A stretch of DNA of 64,000 bases from Candidatus Latescibacterota bacterium. GTDB lineage: Bacteria; Latescibacterota; UBA2968. Each line of letters begins with the position of its first letter. Within the stretch, counting starts at the first letter, position 1. Location of the stretch: contig JAJDYX010000039.1 of assembly GCA_022824945.1 (NCBI GenBank), positions 124,001 to 188,000 of the forward strand, in the 5' to 3' direction. The notes beneath the pieces are model-generated. The model was not told where the DNA came from and searched no databases. It saw nothing but the letters and a program-made list of their open reading frames with translations. A program made the translations under genes and the position numbers. Below, piece after piece: positions 8,747 to 17,466 of this stretch.

Positions 8747-9583
8747 ATGGATTTTGTGAAATTGAGCGATGAACAGCGGGATTTTTTTGATGCGGAAGGG
8801 TATCTGGTGGTGGAGAATGTGCTGGGGGCTGAGGAGGTTGCGCGGTTGACGGAGGCGTGTGATGAGATGATGGCAGTTTACGATGATAGGGGAAGGGCGT
8901 ATAAGCAGTTTCGAGATGGGATAGTGGAGAAGCCTGTATTTCGCTCATTGATCGCGCATTCGGGGACGGTGCCTCTGGTGATTCAGCTTTTGAGTCCGGA
9001 TATTCATTTGCAGAATACGGCGATTATTTACAAGGATCCAGAAGATACCGAGACGACGGAGCCGATGCGTAGCTGGCATCGGGATATTGGGATTACGCAG
9101 GAGATCGGGCATGCGTATCAGCCGCGTGTTGGGATCAAGGTGTGTTATTGTTTGACGGATTTTCCAGGGCCAGATTCGGGGATTACGCGGTTTGCGAGGA
9201 GGAGTCATGTGTTGAATGAACCGCTGGGTATTCCGAGAGGTGAAGTCGATCCGCTCGAGGTGGTGCAGCCCGTGTGTAAGGCGGGTGATGTGTTGTTTTT
9301 CGAGAATCGCATTTTTCATACCAAGTCGCCAAATTTGAGCCAGCGCACGTCTAAGGTGGTTATTTTTGGGTATAGTTATAACTGGATGCGGAATGGATTT
9401 TATCTGGAGAATTTAGATGATGACGTGATCGCAGATTTGAGCGATATTGAGAAGCAGCTTCTGGATGTGCCGTTGAGCGATAATCCCAACTTGAGCGCGA
9501 GGGCAAATACGTATCCGCTTACCGATTGGGCAGAGGAACACGGGGTGACGCCGGAGCAGGTTCCGTGGACGGTTGAGGTTTAG
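8747..9583 (+). CDS. PhyH family Fe(II)/2-oxoglutarate dioxygenase
   Basis: 278-residue PhyH protein. H111-x-D113 lies in SWHRDIG, the distal H191 in RIFHTKSPN and the 2-oxoglutarate Arg at R200 (SQRTSK). ATG 8747 is chosen because GAGGAGG stands ten bases upstream; the longer frame from 8702 has no ribosome site. It forms a tight run with the esterase that follows after 15 bp. It is closer to the gene at 11685 (shared GYSY-x-W-x-R block after the Arg) than to its direct neighbours. Confidence 0.92.
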   Translation: MDFVKLSDEQRDFFDAEGYLVVENVLGAEEVARLTEACDEMMAVYDDRGRAYKQFRDGIVEKPVFRSLIAHSGTVPLVIQLLSPDIHLQNTAIIYKDPEDTETTEPMRSWHRDIGITQEIGHAYQPRVGIKVCYCLTDFPGPDSGITRFARRSHVLNEPLGIPRGEVDPLEVVQPVCKAGDVLFFENRIFHTKSPNLSQRTSKVVIFGYSYNWMRNGFYLENLDDDVIADLSDIEKQLLDVPLSDNPNLSARANTYPLTDWAEEHGVTPEQVPWTVEV

Positions 9584-9598
9584 AAAGAGGAGGAAGCA

Positions 9599-10525
9599 AT
9601 GCGTGTTGGGAAATGGATTTTATGCTTTATTTTGTTTGGGACAATAGGTGTATATGCTCAGGATGCTGAGCGGAAAGGGACGCCGCCCACGCTTGAGAAT
9701 GTGGCGTATGGACCTTATGAGCGCAATGTGCTGGATTTTTGGAGGGCGGAGTCGGATGCGCCTGCACCTGTTTTGATTTTTATTCACGGGGGCGGGTTTG
9801 CCAGTGGAAATAAAAGGAGGGTTCGCGGCAATGTGGTTGTTGAGACTTGTTTGGAAAAGGGCGTTTCATTTGCGGCGATTAACTACAGGTTTAAAAATAC
9901 TGCGCCCATACAGGATATTTTGCGCGATGCAGCGCGTGCGGTGCAGTTTATTAGATACAATGCCGAGGCGTGGCATGTCGATCCCAAACGCATCGCTTCT
10001 TATGGTGGCTCTGCCGGTGCGGGGACTTCAATGTGGCTGGCATTTCACGATGATTTGGCAGATCCCGATAGTGAGGATCCCGTGCTTCGCCAGTCTTCGC
10101 GCATTGTAGCGGCGGGGTCTCTCAATGGTCAGTTTTCCTATGATTTTTTTCAATGGGAGTCTGTGCTCGGTTTGCCTGCTGAGAATTTTTACTCCGAGAA
10201 TACCGGGGTCGCGTTTTACGGCCTGGCTACGTTTGATGAGGCTGAGACCGAAAAGGGCAAACGAATTCGGGCAGATGTGGATATGCGCGGGTTGATTACA
10301 AAAGACGACCCCCCTGTGTTTTTGTTTTGTGGTCAAAGGGGTGGCGCGCCCCAAAATCGCGGTCATTATGTTCATCATCCCAAACATTCAATTGCGATCA
10401 AAGAGCGGTGCGAGGAGGCCGGTGTTGAGGTGGAGATGTATTTGCCGAAGATGGGATCGCCACCGCCGGAGAATACCAATCGGGCGATGTTGGCGTTCTT
10501 TTTTAAGCATTTGAAGGTAGAATAA
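9599..10525 (+). CDS. Exported alpha/beta hydrolase (esterase/lipase type)
   Basis: 308-residue hydrolase with a signal peptide of about 20 residues (ends VYAQ). The oxyanion-hole motif HGGGF is at residues 63-67 and the nucleophile elbow GGSAG at 136-140 makes S138 the catalytic serine, as in the hormone-sensitive-lipase/BD-FAE carboxylesterase group. The start follows AGAGGAGG directly. It lies between two PhyH genes with 15-bp and 11-bp gaps, so a shared transcript is likely, perhaps releasing an esterified substrate in the periplasm before oxidation. Confidence 0.88.
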   Translation: MRVGKWILCFILFGTIGVYAQDAERKGTPPTLENVAYGPYERNVLDFWRAESDAPAPVLIFIHGGGFASGNKRRVRGNVVVETCLEKGVSFAAINYRFKNTAPIQDILRDAARAVQFIRYNAEAWHVDPKRIASYGGSAGAGTSMWLAFHDDLADPDSEDPVLRQSSRIVAAGSLNGQFSYDFFQWESVLGLPAENFYSENTGVAFYGLATFDEAETEKGKRIRADVDMRGLITKDDPPVFLFCGQRGGAPQNRGHYVHHPKHSIAIKERCEEAGVEVEMYLPKMGSPPPENTNRAMLAFFFKHLKVE

Positions 10526-10536
10526 AGGAGGTTGAT

Positions 10537-11427
10537 GTGACATTCAAAGTATTGACAGACGCGCAGGCAGCGCATTTTGTCGAGAAGGGGTATGTGAAGA
10601 TAGAGGGGTGTTTTGAGAAGGCGGAGATTCAGGATTGGCTCGATCTGGCATATCTGCGGTTGGGGTATGAGAGAGATGATCCCACGACCTGGGCAGAAGA
10701 TCGCATTCACATGCCGTCGATGAATCGGCGGGCAGTTGCCGATCTCGCGCCAAAGGCATGGGATGGGATATGCGATGTGATGGGCGGGGCAGAGCGCATC
10801 GAGGGTGAGCCTTCGTGGGGGGATGGGTTTATTATTAATTTTAATAAGGATGCGGATGATCCCTATGTTCCGTCGGCAAAGCGCGGGGGATGGCACAAGG
10901 ATGGCAATTTTTTTCGGCATTTTTTGGATAGTCCAGAGCAGGGTCTGTTGACGGTGGTTGTTTGGGATGATGTGTTGCCAAATAGCGGCGGTACGTATCT
11001 CGCGCCGGATTCGGTTCCCAAAGTTGCGAGGTTTTTGTACGATCATCCCGAGGGTCTGGAACCGGGTTCGTTTGGAAAGATGATTGAGGGATGTGAGGCG
11101 TTTGTCGAGGCGACGGGTAATGCGGGCGATGTGTATCTGATTCATCCGTATATGTTGCATTCTGCTGCGCCAAATCCTTCGGGGCGTCCGCGGTTTATTA
11201 CGAATCCGCCAGTTGCGTTTAAAGAGCCTATGAATTTCAATCGAGAGGATTCCGATGATTTTTCACTGGTGGAGAGCGTGGTGTTGCGGGCGCTGGGTGT
11301 CGAGCGATTGGATTACCGCATTACGGGCAAACGAGAGCGGTATTATACGGAGTTTCGCCGCGAACGAGAGCGCATGCTGGTGGAGCAGAAGGCGCGTTTG
11401 GCGGAACTGGAAGAGGAGGTTGTATGA
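10537..11427 (+). CDS. PhyH family Fe(II)/2-oxoglutarate dioxygenase
   Basis: 296-residue PhyH protein with a GTG start at 10537 behind AAAGGAGG. H120-x-D122 is in GWHKDGNFF, the distal H208 in PYMLHSAAPN and R217 follows in GRPRF. It carries an extended Arg/Glu-rich C-terminal helix (REREARMLVEQ-like region, residues 275-296), which suggests a coiled tail not seen in the neighbours. It is the last gene of the 8747-11427 run. Confidence 0.9.
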   Translation: MTFKVLTDAQAAHFVEKGYVKIEGCFEKAEIQDWLDLAYLRLGYERDDPTTWAEDRIHMPSMNRRAVADLAPKAWDGICDVMGGAERIEGEPSWGDGFIINFNKDADDPYVPSAKRGGWHKDGNFFRHFLDSPEQGLLTVVVWDDVLPNSGGTYLAPDSVPKVARFLYDHPEGLEPGSFGKMIEGCEAFVEATGNAGDVYLIHPYMLHSAAPNPSGRPRFITNPPVAFKEPMNFNREDSDDFSLVESVVLRALGVERLDYRITGKRERYYTEFRRERERMLVEQKARLAELEEEVV

Positions 11428-11684
11428 AATGATGCACAGGCGAATCAACGGAGCGGTGTACAACTGGTCGTTTTCCAGACCAGTTCATCAACGAATCTAC
11501 GAATCAACGGTCAGCGGTCAAAAATCAGCGATCAATCCCATCCATCGTCATTGCGGCATGCTTTAAGCCGCAATCCAGAGGTTTTGGGTGGTTGAGCGGG
11601 GTTCGTCTATTCGTCTATTCGCGTTTTGTATTGCAGTAGCAATGTTTTTTATCGTGTACTTTGCAAAAACAGGAGGCTTTTGTC
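11428..11684. other. 257-bp gene-free spacer with dispersed repeats
   Basis: This spacer between two PhyH genes holds short direct repeats (CGAATCTACGAATCAACGG, TTCGTCTATTCGTCTATTCGCG) and the second REP-like palindrome. No coding frame is convincing. Repeated sequence suggests it is a hot spot for small insertions; a promoter for the 11685 gene probably lies in the last 60 bases. Confidence 0.6.
11546..11578 (+). repeat. REP-like palindromic repeat, copy 2
   Basis: CGTCATTGCGGCATGCTTTAAGCCGCAATCCAG is almost identical to the copies at 7825 and 56551. The TTGCGGC/GCCGCAA arms are conserved while the loop varies, which supports a hairpin-forming element. Confidence 0.8.
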
Positions 11685-12539
11685 ATGGATGCGAAATGTT
11701 TGGATTATTGCGTGACGGAAGAGGAGCGGTTGAAGTTTGAACGCGATGGGTTTTTTGTTCTCGAGAGCGTGTTGCCAGAGGATCTGGTGGATGAGTTGGT
11801 GCCGGTTGTGGATCGGGTGGATGGCGCGTACCGAGAGCGAGAGGGCATGGGACCAGATAAGCGGTCCAATATGCTGGATTTTATCGGGCAGGACGATTTG
11901 TTTTTGGAGTTGCTCGATTGGTATAAGACTTTTCCGAAGGTATGGGGGTTGCTGAATTGGAATATTCAGCTCTATCATTCTCACATGATTGTGACGCCGC
12001 CCGTTGGTCCGGGAAAGTCGCTCGAGAAGGATGGTCCGGGGCTTGGTTTTCACCAGGATAGCGGTCGCCTCAATCTCGATATTGAGACGAATCCACGTCC
12101 GAGGATTTCGCTGAAGGTGGCGTTCTTTTTGACGGATGCATCACAACCTGGTCGCGGGAATTTTGTTGTGGTTCCCGGTTCGCATCTGGGCAATGTGTTT
12201 CCGGGCGAAAGTCGCTCGGAAATGCCCGAGGGGGGTATGCAGGTGTGTGTGCCGAAAGGTAGTGCGGTTATTTTTGATCGGCGTATCTGGCATTCGAGCA
12301 GTACCAATTATTGGAATTCGCCACGTCGTACGCTGTTTTACGGCTATAGCTATCGCTGGTTGCGACCCCGCGATAATATGACGGTGGATCATTTTTTGGA
12401 GCGTAGCGATCCCATTCGCAGGCAGTTGTTGGGTGCGAGTCCTTCGGGTGGGTTTGGATATACGTCGCCCAAACCCGAAGATGTGCCTTTGAAGGCGTGG
12501 ATTGAGGAGCATTTGGGTGAGAAAGCTGTTGCGGCGTAG
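11685..12539 (+). CDS. PhyH family Fe(II)/2-oxoglutarate dioxygenase
   Basis: 284-residue PhyH protein. H123-x-D125 is in GFHQDSG, distal H203 in RRIWHSSS and R214 in SPRRTLF. ATG 11685 is preferred over an upstream TTG because CAGGAGG stands at the right distance. It resembles the 8747 protein in its C-terminal GYSYRWLRPRD block. It is followed 28 bp later by another PhyH gene. Confidence 0.92.
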   Translation: MDAKCLDYCVTEEERLKFERDGFFVLESVLPEDLVDELVPVVDRVDGAYREREGMGPDKRSNMLDFIGQDDLFLELLDWYKTFPKVWGLLNWNIQLYHSHMIVTPPVGPGKSLEKDGPGLGFHQDSGRLNLDIETNPRPRISLKVAFFLTDASQPGRGNFVVVPGSHLGNVFPGESRSEMPEGGMQVCVPKGSAVIFDRRIWHSSSTNYWNSPRRTLFYGYSYRWLRPRDNMTVDHFLERSDPIRRQLLGASPSGGFGYTSPKPEDVPLKAWIEEHLGEKAVAA

Positions 12540-12567
12540 GGTTAGTGGGTAAATAGAAGGAGTGTTC

Positions 12568-13338
12568 ATGGGATTGCTGACTCATGAGGAGAAACAATTT
12601 TTCAAAGATAATGGGTATCTCATCAAGCGAGATGTTTTGCCCCAGGCATTGTTAGAACGCGCTGTAGATGGTCTCTGGCACGGTGTTTGGGCAGACCGCA
12701 GCGATCCGCAGACGTGGGTGAATGCCGAGCCGAAAAAGCCCGAGAGTAGTGATCCGATGCTGCACCGATCTATCGTGTACGATTATGGCGTGTTTGATAT
12801 GGCCGAGGAGATGACGGGCAAAGGGCGGTTGACCGAGTGGGCTGAACCTGCACCCTTGTTTCGCTATCCCACGGGTACGGATAAGTGGTCAAAGCCTGCG
12901 GGCGGGCATGTAGATGGCTACGGGCAAAAGGATTTGACGGTGGCTGGTTTTACGGTTGCCGCGACTGTGTATCTTTGTGACATCAAGCCCCGCTCAGGGG
13001 GATTTTGTGTGTGGCCGGGCACGCATGTAAAGATGGCGGATTATTTCAGGTCGCATTCTTTGCTGAGTGTGAATCGCCAGTTTTTAGATCCCGATGAACC
13101 AGCCACTCAGATTCATATGGGGACGATTATTGATTTGCCCGATCCAATGGAGATTACGGGTCCCGCAGGTACAGTGATTTTCTGGCACGGTTTGATGGTT
13201 CACAGCGCGAGTAAGAATTGTAGTCGAGATATCCGCATGGGGTTGTTTACGCGGTTTAAGTGGAAGAATTGGAATGAGTTGCAGTTTGAGACGCCGGACA
13301 ATATGTGGGAATATTGGGAGGGATTAAATGGCAGATAG
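12568..13338 (+). CDS. PhyH family Fe(II)/2-oxoglutarate dioxygenase
   Basis: 256-residue PhyH protein, the closest paralogue of the 7886 gene (same N-terminus, same WPG-(S/T)H block and the same MWEYWE ending). H114-x-D116 is in GGHVDGY, distal H212 in GLMVHSAS and R223 in RDIRMG. The ATG at 12568 follows AAGGAG. Its end overlaps the start of the next sulfatase by 11 bp, so oxygenase and sulfatase are translationally coupled, a direct hint that they act on the same compound. Confidence 0.93.
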   Translation: MGLLTHEEKQFFKDNGYLIKRDVLPQALLERAVDGLWHGVWADRSDPQTWVNAEPKKPESSDPMLHRSIVYDYGVFDMAEEMTGKGRLTEWAEPAPLFRYPTGTDKWSKPAGGHVDGYGQKDLTVAGFTVAATVYLCDIKPRSGGFCVWPGTHVKMADYFRSHSLLSVNRQFLDPDEPATQIHMGTIIDLPDPMEITGPAGTVIFWHGLMVHSASKNCSRDIRMGLFTRFKWKNWNELQFETPDNMWEYWEGLNGR

Positions 13339-14794
13339 ACCTAATATTATTTTTATTTTAACTGATCAACATCGGCTGTCGGGCGTGGGTGCTTATGGCG
13401 AGACGCCGTGTCGCACGCCCAATATTGATCGCCTCGCGGCAGAGGGGGTGTTGTTTGAGAATGCCTATACGGTTTATCCGGTGTGTAGTCCGACGCGGGG
13501 TACGCTGCAAACGGGTGTGTATCCGCATACTCATGGCATTACGTCGAATATCCACGAGGTGGGGTGTAGTGTTCACGAGTTGGAAGATCGGCCCGAACTG
13601 TTGTCGCGGCGTTTGCAAGCGGCGGGATACGGGACGGGATATACGGGAAAGTGGCATCTCGGTTCTGAGAAGGCGCAGACATTTCAGGGGTCGAACAGGC
13701 CGTCTTCGCCTTCGCGCATCGGGTATGAAGGACAGGATTTTGCCGGGCACGGTGGGGCTGGTTCGAGTTATTCGGATTATCAAGCCTGGGCGCGGGCAAA
13801 GGGTTATGAGCCGGGCGTGAAGCCCTGGGCTGAGGCGACTACGATGATCCGCAATGGGGTGGGCGAGTTGACGGTGCCAACGGAGGCGACGGTGCCGGCC
13901 TATCTGGTGGATAATGTGATTGAGATGAGCAGGTCGTTTCGGGAGCGCGATTTGCCGTATTTTATCAGTTTGAATTTTTGGGGACCGCATGGGCCGTATC
14001 ACGCGACGGGTGAGTTTCTGGACTGGTATCGGGATGTGGAGATTCCACCGTGGGGAAATTACGAGTGGCCCTCGCGGGAGATTCCCGGTCCACATCATTT
14101 GAAGATTCATTGGGATAAGGAAAATTTGACGTGGGAAGATTGGGCGATGGCGGTGCGCTATTATTATGCGCGGGTGTCGATGATTGACAGTCAGATTGGC
14201 CGGTTGTACGATTATCTGAAGGCGAGCGGGGAATTGGATCATACGGTGCTGATTTTTACGGCGGATCACGGCGAGACGCTGGGCAGTCACGGGGGGTTGC
14301 TGGATAAGGGATGGCATCATTTTGAAGAGACACATCATGTTCCGATGATTATCCGGCTGCCAGATGGTTTGCATGCGGGAGAGCGCGTTTCAGAGTTTGC
14401 TTCGTTGGCGGATATGTATCCCACGATTTTGGATCTGGCGGGCGGACATTACGATGGGGATGCGATTCACGGTGCGTCGCTGTTGCCGCTTGTTCGCGGT
14501 GAGGCGACGGATTGGCGCGATGCTGTGGTAACCGAGTTTTTGGGTTTGGGCAATGTGGCTACGTCGATGAAGATGCTGCGTATGGGGGATTTGAAATACG
14601 GGTGCAATTTGACGGGGCAGGACGAGTTGTACGATCTGAAAAACGATCCACATGAGATGCACAATGTGATTGATGATCCGGATTATGCCGATGATTTGGC
14701 GCGATTGAAGGCGCGGTTGCTGCAGTGGATGGTGGAGACCAATGATCCGGCTTTGCGGATGTATCGCTGGCGCGAGCGCGAGGCGATTGGATAG
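13328..14794 (+). CDS. Sulfatase (formylglycine-dependent)
   Basis: 488-residue sulfatase. The modification motif is CSPTR at residues 53-57, with Thr in place of the commoner Ser, which is still within the C-x-P-x-R pattern. ILTDQHR supplies N-terminal metal ligands and TADHGETLGSHG the later metal block. No signal peptide is seen. Its ATG lies inside the end of the PhyH gene before it (11-bp overlap). A small antitoxin-like gene follows after 54 bp. Confidence 0.93.
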   Translation: MADRPNIIFILTDQHRLSGVGAYGETPCRTPNIDRLAAEGVLFENAYTVYPVCSPTRGTLQTGVYPHTHGITSNIHEVGCSVHELEDRPELLSRRLQAAGYGTGYTGKWHLGSEKAQTFQGSNRPSSPSRIGYEGQDFAGHGGAGSSYSDYQAWARAKGYEPGVKPWAEATTMIRNGVGELTVPTEATVPAYLVDNVIEMSRSFRERDLPYFISLNFWGPHGPYHATGEFLDWYRDVEIPPWGNYEWPSREIPGPHHLKIHWDKENLTWEDWAMAVRYYYARVSMIDSQIGRLYDYLKASGELDHTVLIFTADHGETLGSHGGLLDKGWHHFEETHHVPMIIRLPDGLHAGERVSEFASLADMYPTILDLAGGHYDGDAIHGASLLPLVRGEATDWRDAVVTEFLGLGNVATSMKMLRMGDLKYGCNLTGQDELYDLKNDPHEMHNVIDDPDYADDLARLKARLLQWMVETNDPALRMYRWREREAIG

Positions 14795-14848
14795 GGCTTT
14801 TGATTCTCATCCACTATCTGTCTATATTGTGGTAAAGGAGAGATTTCC

Positions 14849-15079
14849 ATGCGAAAACAAATTATTCAATATACTTCGCCCATTGATGCACTGGTTGCAG
14901 TGACAAAGCGGTTGAGTACCTATGAGAGTCGGCAGCAGATGGACTCGGAGGAGTTCTTTGACCAGTATAGCCGGGGACAACTGTCAGATGATATTGTATT
15001 TGTAGAGTGGGCGAACGATTATCGCCACTATTTAGAACTCCGTCAAAAATTAGAGAAAATCCTGCCCGATGTTGCATGA
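14849..15079 (+). CDS. Small acidic protein, possible antitoxin
   Basis: 76-residue protein (MRKQIIQYTSPIDALVAVTK start). It is largely helical and acidic in the middle (SEEFFDQY, DDIVFVEWANDY). The start follows AAAGGAGAG. Its size and coupled arrangement with a following frame resemble the first gene of a two-gene toxin-antitoxin pair, but I cannot name the family. The partner that should follow is cut short (see 15069). Confidence 0.5.
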   Translation: MRKQIIQYTSPIDALVAVTKRLSTYESRQQMDSEEFFDQYSRGQLSDDIVFVEWANDYRHYLELRQKLEKILPDVA

Positions 15080-15140
15080 GATTCTATCCGATTACTTAGA
15101 GAAGGTGACGCAGGCTATTCTTAAGTGCAGCGATGCTTAG
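15069..15140 (+). pseudogene. Truncated partner of the small antitoxin-like gene
   Basis: A frame begins with ATG inside the end of the 76-residue gene (11-bp overlap, a classic coupled start) and reads MLHEILSDYLEKVTQAILK before ending at TAG after 23 codons. The helical start looks like a real protein N-terminus, and the frame stays open for only eight more codons beyond the stop. I infer a nonsense-plus-deletion remnant of a second gene, possibly the toxin. Confidence 0.4.
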
Positions 15141-15163
15141 GTTGATAGCGCGATGGAGGTGTT

Positions 15164-15634
15164 ATGAAAAATAAGGATTGGCGAAATCAAGGAGTGCGGG
15201 TGGTGACGGGCGATCAGTTGGATTTTAATACACCGCAGACGCCGGGGATGACGCGGGCGGCGGCGATTAATCGGGCGAGTGCAGGGGCTGAAAAGTTGTG
15301 GGCGGGTACGGTTGAGATACATCCGAATGCAAAGACTGGCGCGCATCACCACGGGGCGCTGGAGAGTGTGATTTATGTGGTGAGCGGGAAGGCGAGGATG
15401 AGATGGGGCGATCAGTTGGAGTATGTGGCAGAAGCGGGTCCGGGTGATTTTATTTATGTGCCGCCTTATGTGCCGCATCAGGAGATTAATGCCAGTGTGG
15501 ATGAGCCTCTGGCGTGCGTGCTGGTGCGCAGCGATCAGGAGCCTGTGGTTGTGAATCTGGATATTCCGGTTGTTGAAGAGCCTGAGGAAGTGTATTGGGT
15601 CGATCCGATACACTCGGATCCGAGAGATGATTAA
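15164..15634 (+). CDS. Cupin-fold metal-binding protein
   Basis: 156-residue single-domain cupin. Motif 1 is at residues about 59-82 with metal ligands H61, H63 and E67 (GAHHHGALESVIYVVSG) and motif 2 supplies H105 (PPYVPHQEIN). It could be a small dioxygenase, isomerase or metabolite sensor. GGAGGTGTT precedes the ATG. It is followed after 23 bp by a beta-hydroxyacid dehydrogenase and then PhyH genes, so it likely belongs to the same catabolic transcript. Confidence 0.88.
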   Translation: MKNKDWRNQGVRVVTGDQLDFNTPQTPGMTRAAAINRASAGAEKLWAGTVEIHPNAKTGAHHHGALESVIYVVSGKARMRWGDQLEYVAEAGPGDFIYVPPYVPHQEINASVDEPLACVLVRSDQEPVVVNLDIPVVEEPEEVYWVDPIHSDPRDD

Positions 15635-15657
15635 CATTTAGCATTTGAAGAGGTGAG

Positions 15658-16569
15658 ATGGTGAAACGAAAATTGGGATATGTGGGGCTGGGGATGATGG
15701 GTGGTGGGATGGCGAGTCATTTGGTTGCGAGTGGTTATGATGTCGCGGTTCACGATTTGCGCGATGAAGCGGTGCAGGTTTTGCAGGAGAAAGGGGCAAC
15801 GGGTGTGAATACGCCCCGGGCGGTTGCCGAGCAGTCGGAGGTGGTTATTTCTTCACTGCCGACGCCGCAGGCTGTTGAGCAAGTCGCTTTGGGACCGGAT
15901 GGTATTGTTTCCGGATTGTCGGCGGGTCAGGTTTATATCGATATGAGTTCGATTGATCCGGATACGACGCGCAGGGTCGGCAGGGCTATAGCGGAAAAGG
16001 GCGGTCACATGCTGGATGTGCCTGTGGGCAAGGGTCCGGCAGATGCGGCACGGGGGGGACTGACGCTGATGATTGGCGGCGATGCCGATGTGGTGGCGTC
16101 TGTGCAAGATGTGCTGGATACATTGGGCGACGAGCAGTTTTATTGTGGCGAGTTGGGCATGGGGGTGACGACTAAGCTGGTCAATAATCTGGTGTCGTGT
16201 TCGGTTGCGACGCTGTTGGGTGAGGCTTTTGCGATGGGTGCGGCTGCGGGATTGGATGTCGATGTGTTGTGGGATGTGATGTCGAATACGGCTGCAAATT
16301 CCTCGCATTTGCAGGGGAGTTTTAAGCGCCGCGCTCTGGTGCGAAATTTTGAACCCTATTTTAAGCTGCGACTGTCGCATAAGGATCTCGGGTTGGCTGC
16401 ACAGATGGCCGCTTCACTGGGTGCGACAAATTTGATGGGCGCGGCTGCGTATCAGATTCAGACCATAGCGATGGGGATGGGGTTGGGCGATGAAGACCAG
16501 ACAGCGTCGATTAAGGTGGCGGAGAAGACTGCGGGGACTGAGGTGAGAAGTGAGAAGTGTGAACGGTGA
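15658..16569 (+). CDS. NAD(P)-dependent beta-hydroxyacid dehydrogenase
   Basis: 303-residue member of the 3-hydroxyisobutyrate dehydrogenase / tartronate semialdehyde reductase family. The nucleotide-binding GYVGLGMMGGGM is at residues 7-18, the substrate loop DVPVGKGPADAARGG at 120-134, and the catalytic lysine is K173 in GVTTKLVNNLVS. The last ten residues (EVRSEKCER) come from a short GTGAGAAGTG repeat at the gene end, so the C-terminal tail may be a recent addition. The frame starts at ATG 15658. It probably reduces or oxidises a hydroxyacid made by the neighbouring enzymes. Confidence 0.92.
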   Translation: MVKRKLGYVGLGMMGGGMASHLVASGYDVAVHDLRDEAVQVLQEKGATGVNTPRAVAEQSEVVISSLPTPQAVEQVALGPDGIVSGLSAGQVYIDMSSIDPDTTRRVGRAIAEKGGHMLDVPVGKGPADAARGGLTLMIGGDADVVASVQDVLDTLGDEQFYCGELGMGVTTKLVNNLVSCSVATLLGEAFAMGAAAGLDVDVLWDVMSNTAANSSHLQGSFKRRALVRNFEPYFKLRLSHKDLGLAAQMAASLGATNLMGAAAYQIQTIAMGMGLGDEDQTASIKVAEKTAGTEVRSEKCER

Positions 16570-16585
16570 AGAAAGGAGAACGAAG

Positions 16586-17446
16586 ATGCCAGTTTTGAGC
16601 GAGAAGGATTGGGATTTTTGGCGGGAGAATGGGTATGTGGTGGTACACAATGCGGTGCCGCAGGAAAATTTGGATGCGATGGTGGATACGATCTGGACAT
16701 TTTTGGATATGGATCGCGATGATCCAGAGGATTGGTATAAGTACAAACCCTATACGCGGGGGAATCCGTGTTCGATGATTGCGGCGTCGGGGATGGTGGA
16801 GATTTATCAGCATCAGGCATTGTGGGATAACCGGCAGTATCCCCGTTTGCATCAGGCGTTTTCCGAAATTTGGGGTACGGAGAAGTTGTGGGTATCGCTG
16901 GATCGCGCGAATATGAAGCCGCCTTCGCGGGAGGATAAACCCGATTGGCAAAATGAAGGCATGATTCACTGGGATACGGATACGTCTGTGCCCAAAGTGC
17001 CTTTTGGGGTGCAGGGGGTGTTGTATTTGACGGATACTTCAGAGGATCAGGGTGGATTCCAATGTGTGCCGGGGTTTAATAATATTTTTGAGGCGTGGGT
17101 CAAGACGCAGCCAGAGGATCGCGATCCCAGGCGGCCCAATCTGGATGATCTGGAGGTGAAGTCGATTCCGGGCAAGGCAGGTGATCTTTTGATCTGGCAT
17201 CGGTTGCTGGCACACGGCAATGGACATAACCGTTCGGATAGGCCCCGTTTGGCGCAGTATATTACGATGTCGCCGGCAGAGGGTCGAGGAGAGGCAGAGC
17301 GGGATGAACGCATTCAGGCATGGCGAGATTGCAGGCCCACACCCCGCTGGCCGGGTGATCCGAGGGATTGGGAACACAAAACGCAGAAGCCAGCGAAGTT
17401 GACGGAATTGGGTGAGAAGTTGTTGGGCGTGACATCGTGGAATTGA
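16586..17446 (+). CDS. PhyH family Fe(II)/2-oxoglutarate dioxygenase
   Basis: 286-residue PhyH protein. H128-x-D130 is in IHWDTDTS, distal H210 in LLAHGNGHN and an Arg follows in SDRPRLAQY. ATG 16586 is used because AAAGGAGAACG stands upstream and the longer frame would overlap the preceding gene's tail. The protein keeps the DRDDPEDWY motif near residue 43 that several other copies here share. A second PhyH gene follows after 20 bp. Confidence 0.92.
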   Translation: MPVLSEKDWDFWRENGYVVVHNAVPQENLDAMVDTIWTFLDMDRDDPEDWYKYKPYTRGNPCSMIAASGMVEIYQHQALWDNRQYPRLHQAFSEIWGTEKLWVSLDRANMKPPSREDKPDWQNEGMIHWDTDTSVPKVPFGVQGVLYLTDTSEDQGGFQCVPGFNNIFEAWVKTQPEDRDPRRPNLDDLEVKSIPGKAGDLLIWHRLLAHGNGHNRSDRPRLAQYITMSPAEGRGEAERDERIQAWRDCRPTPRWPGDPRDWEHKTQKPAKLTELGEKLLGVTSWN

Positions 17447-17466
17447 AGGATTGATGGAGGAATTCC

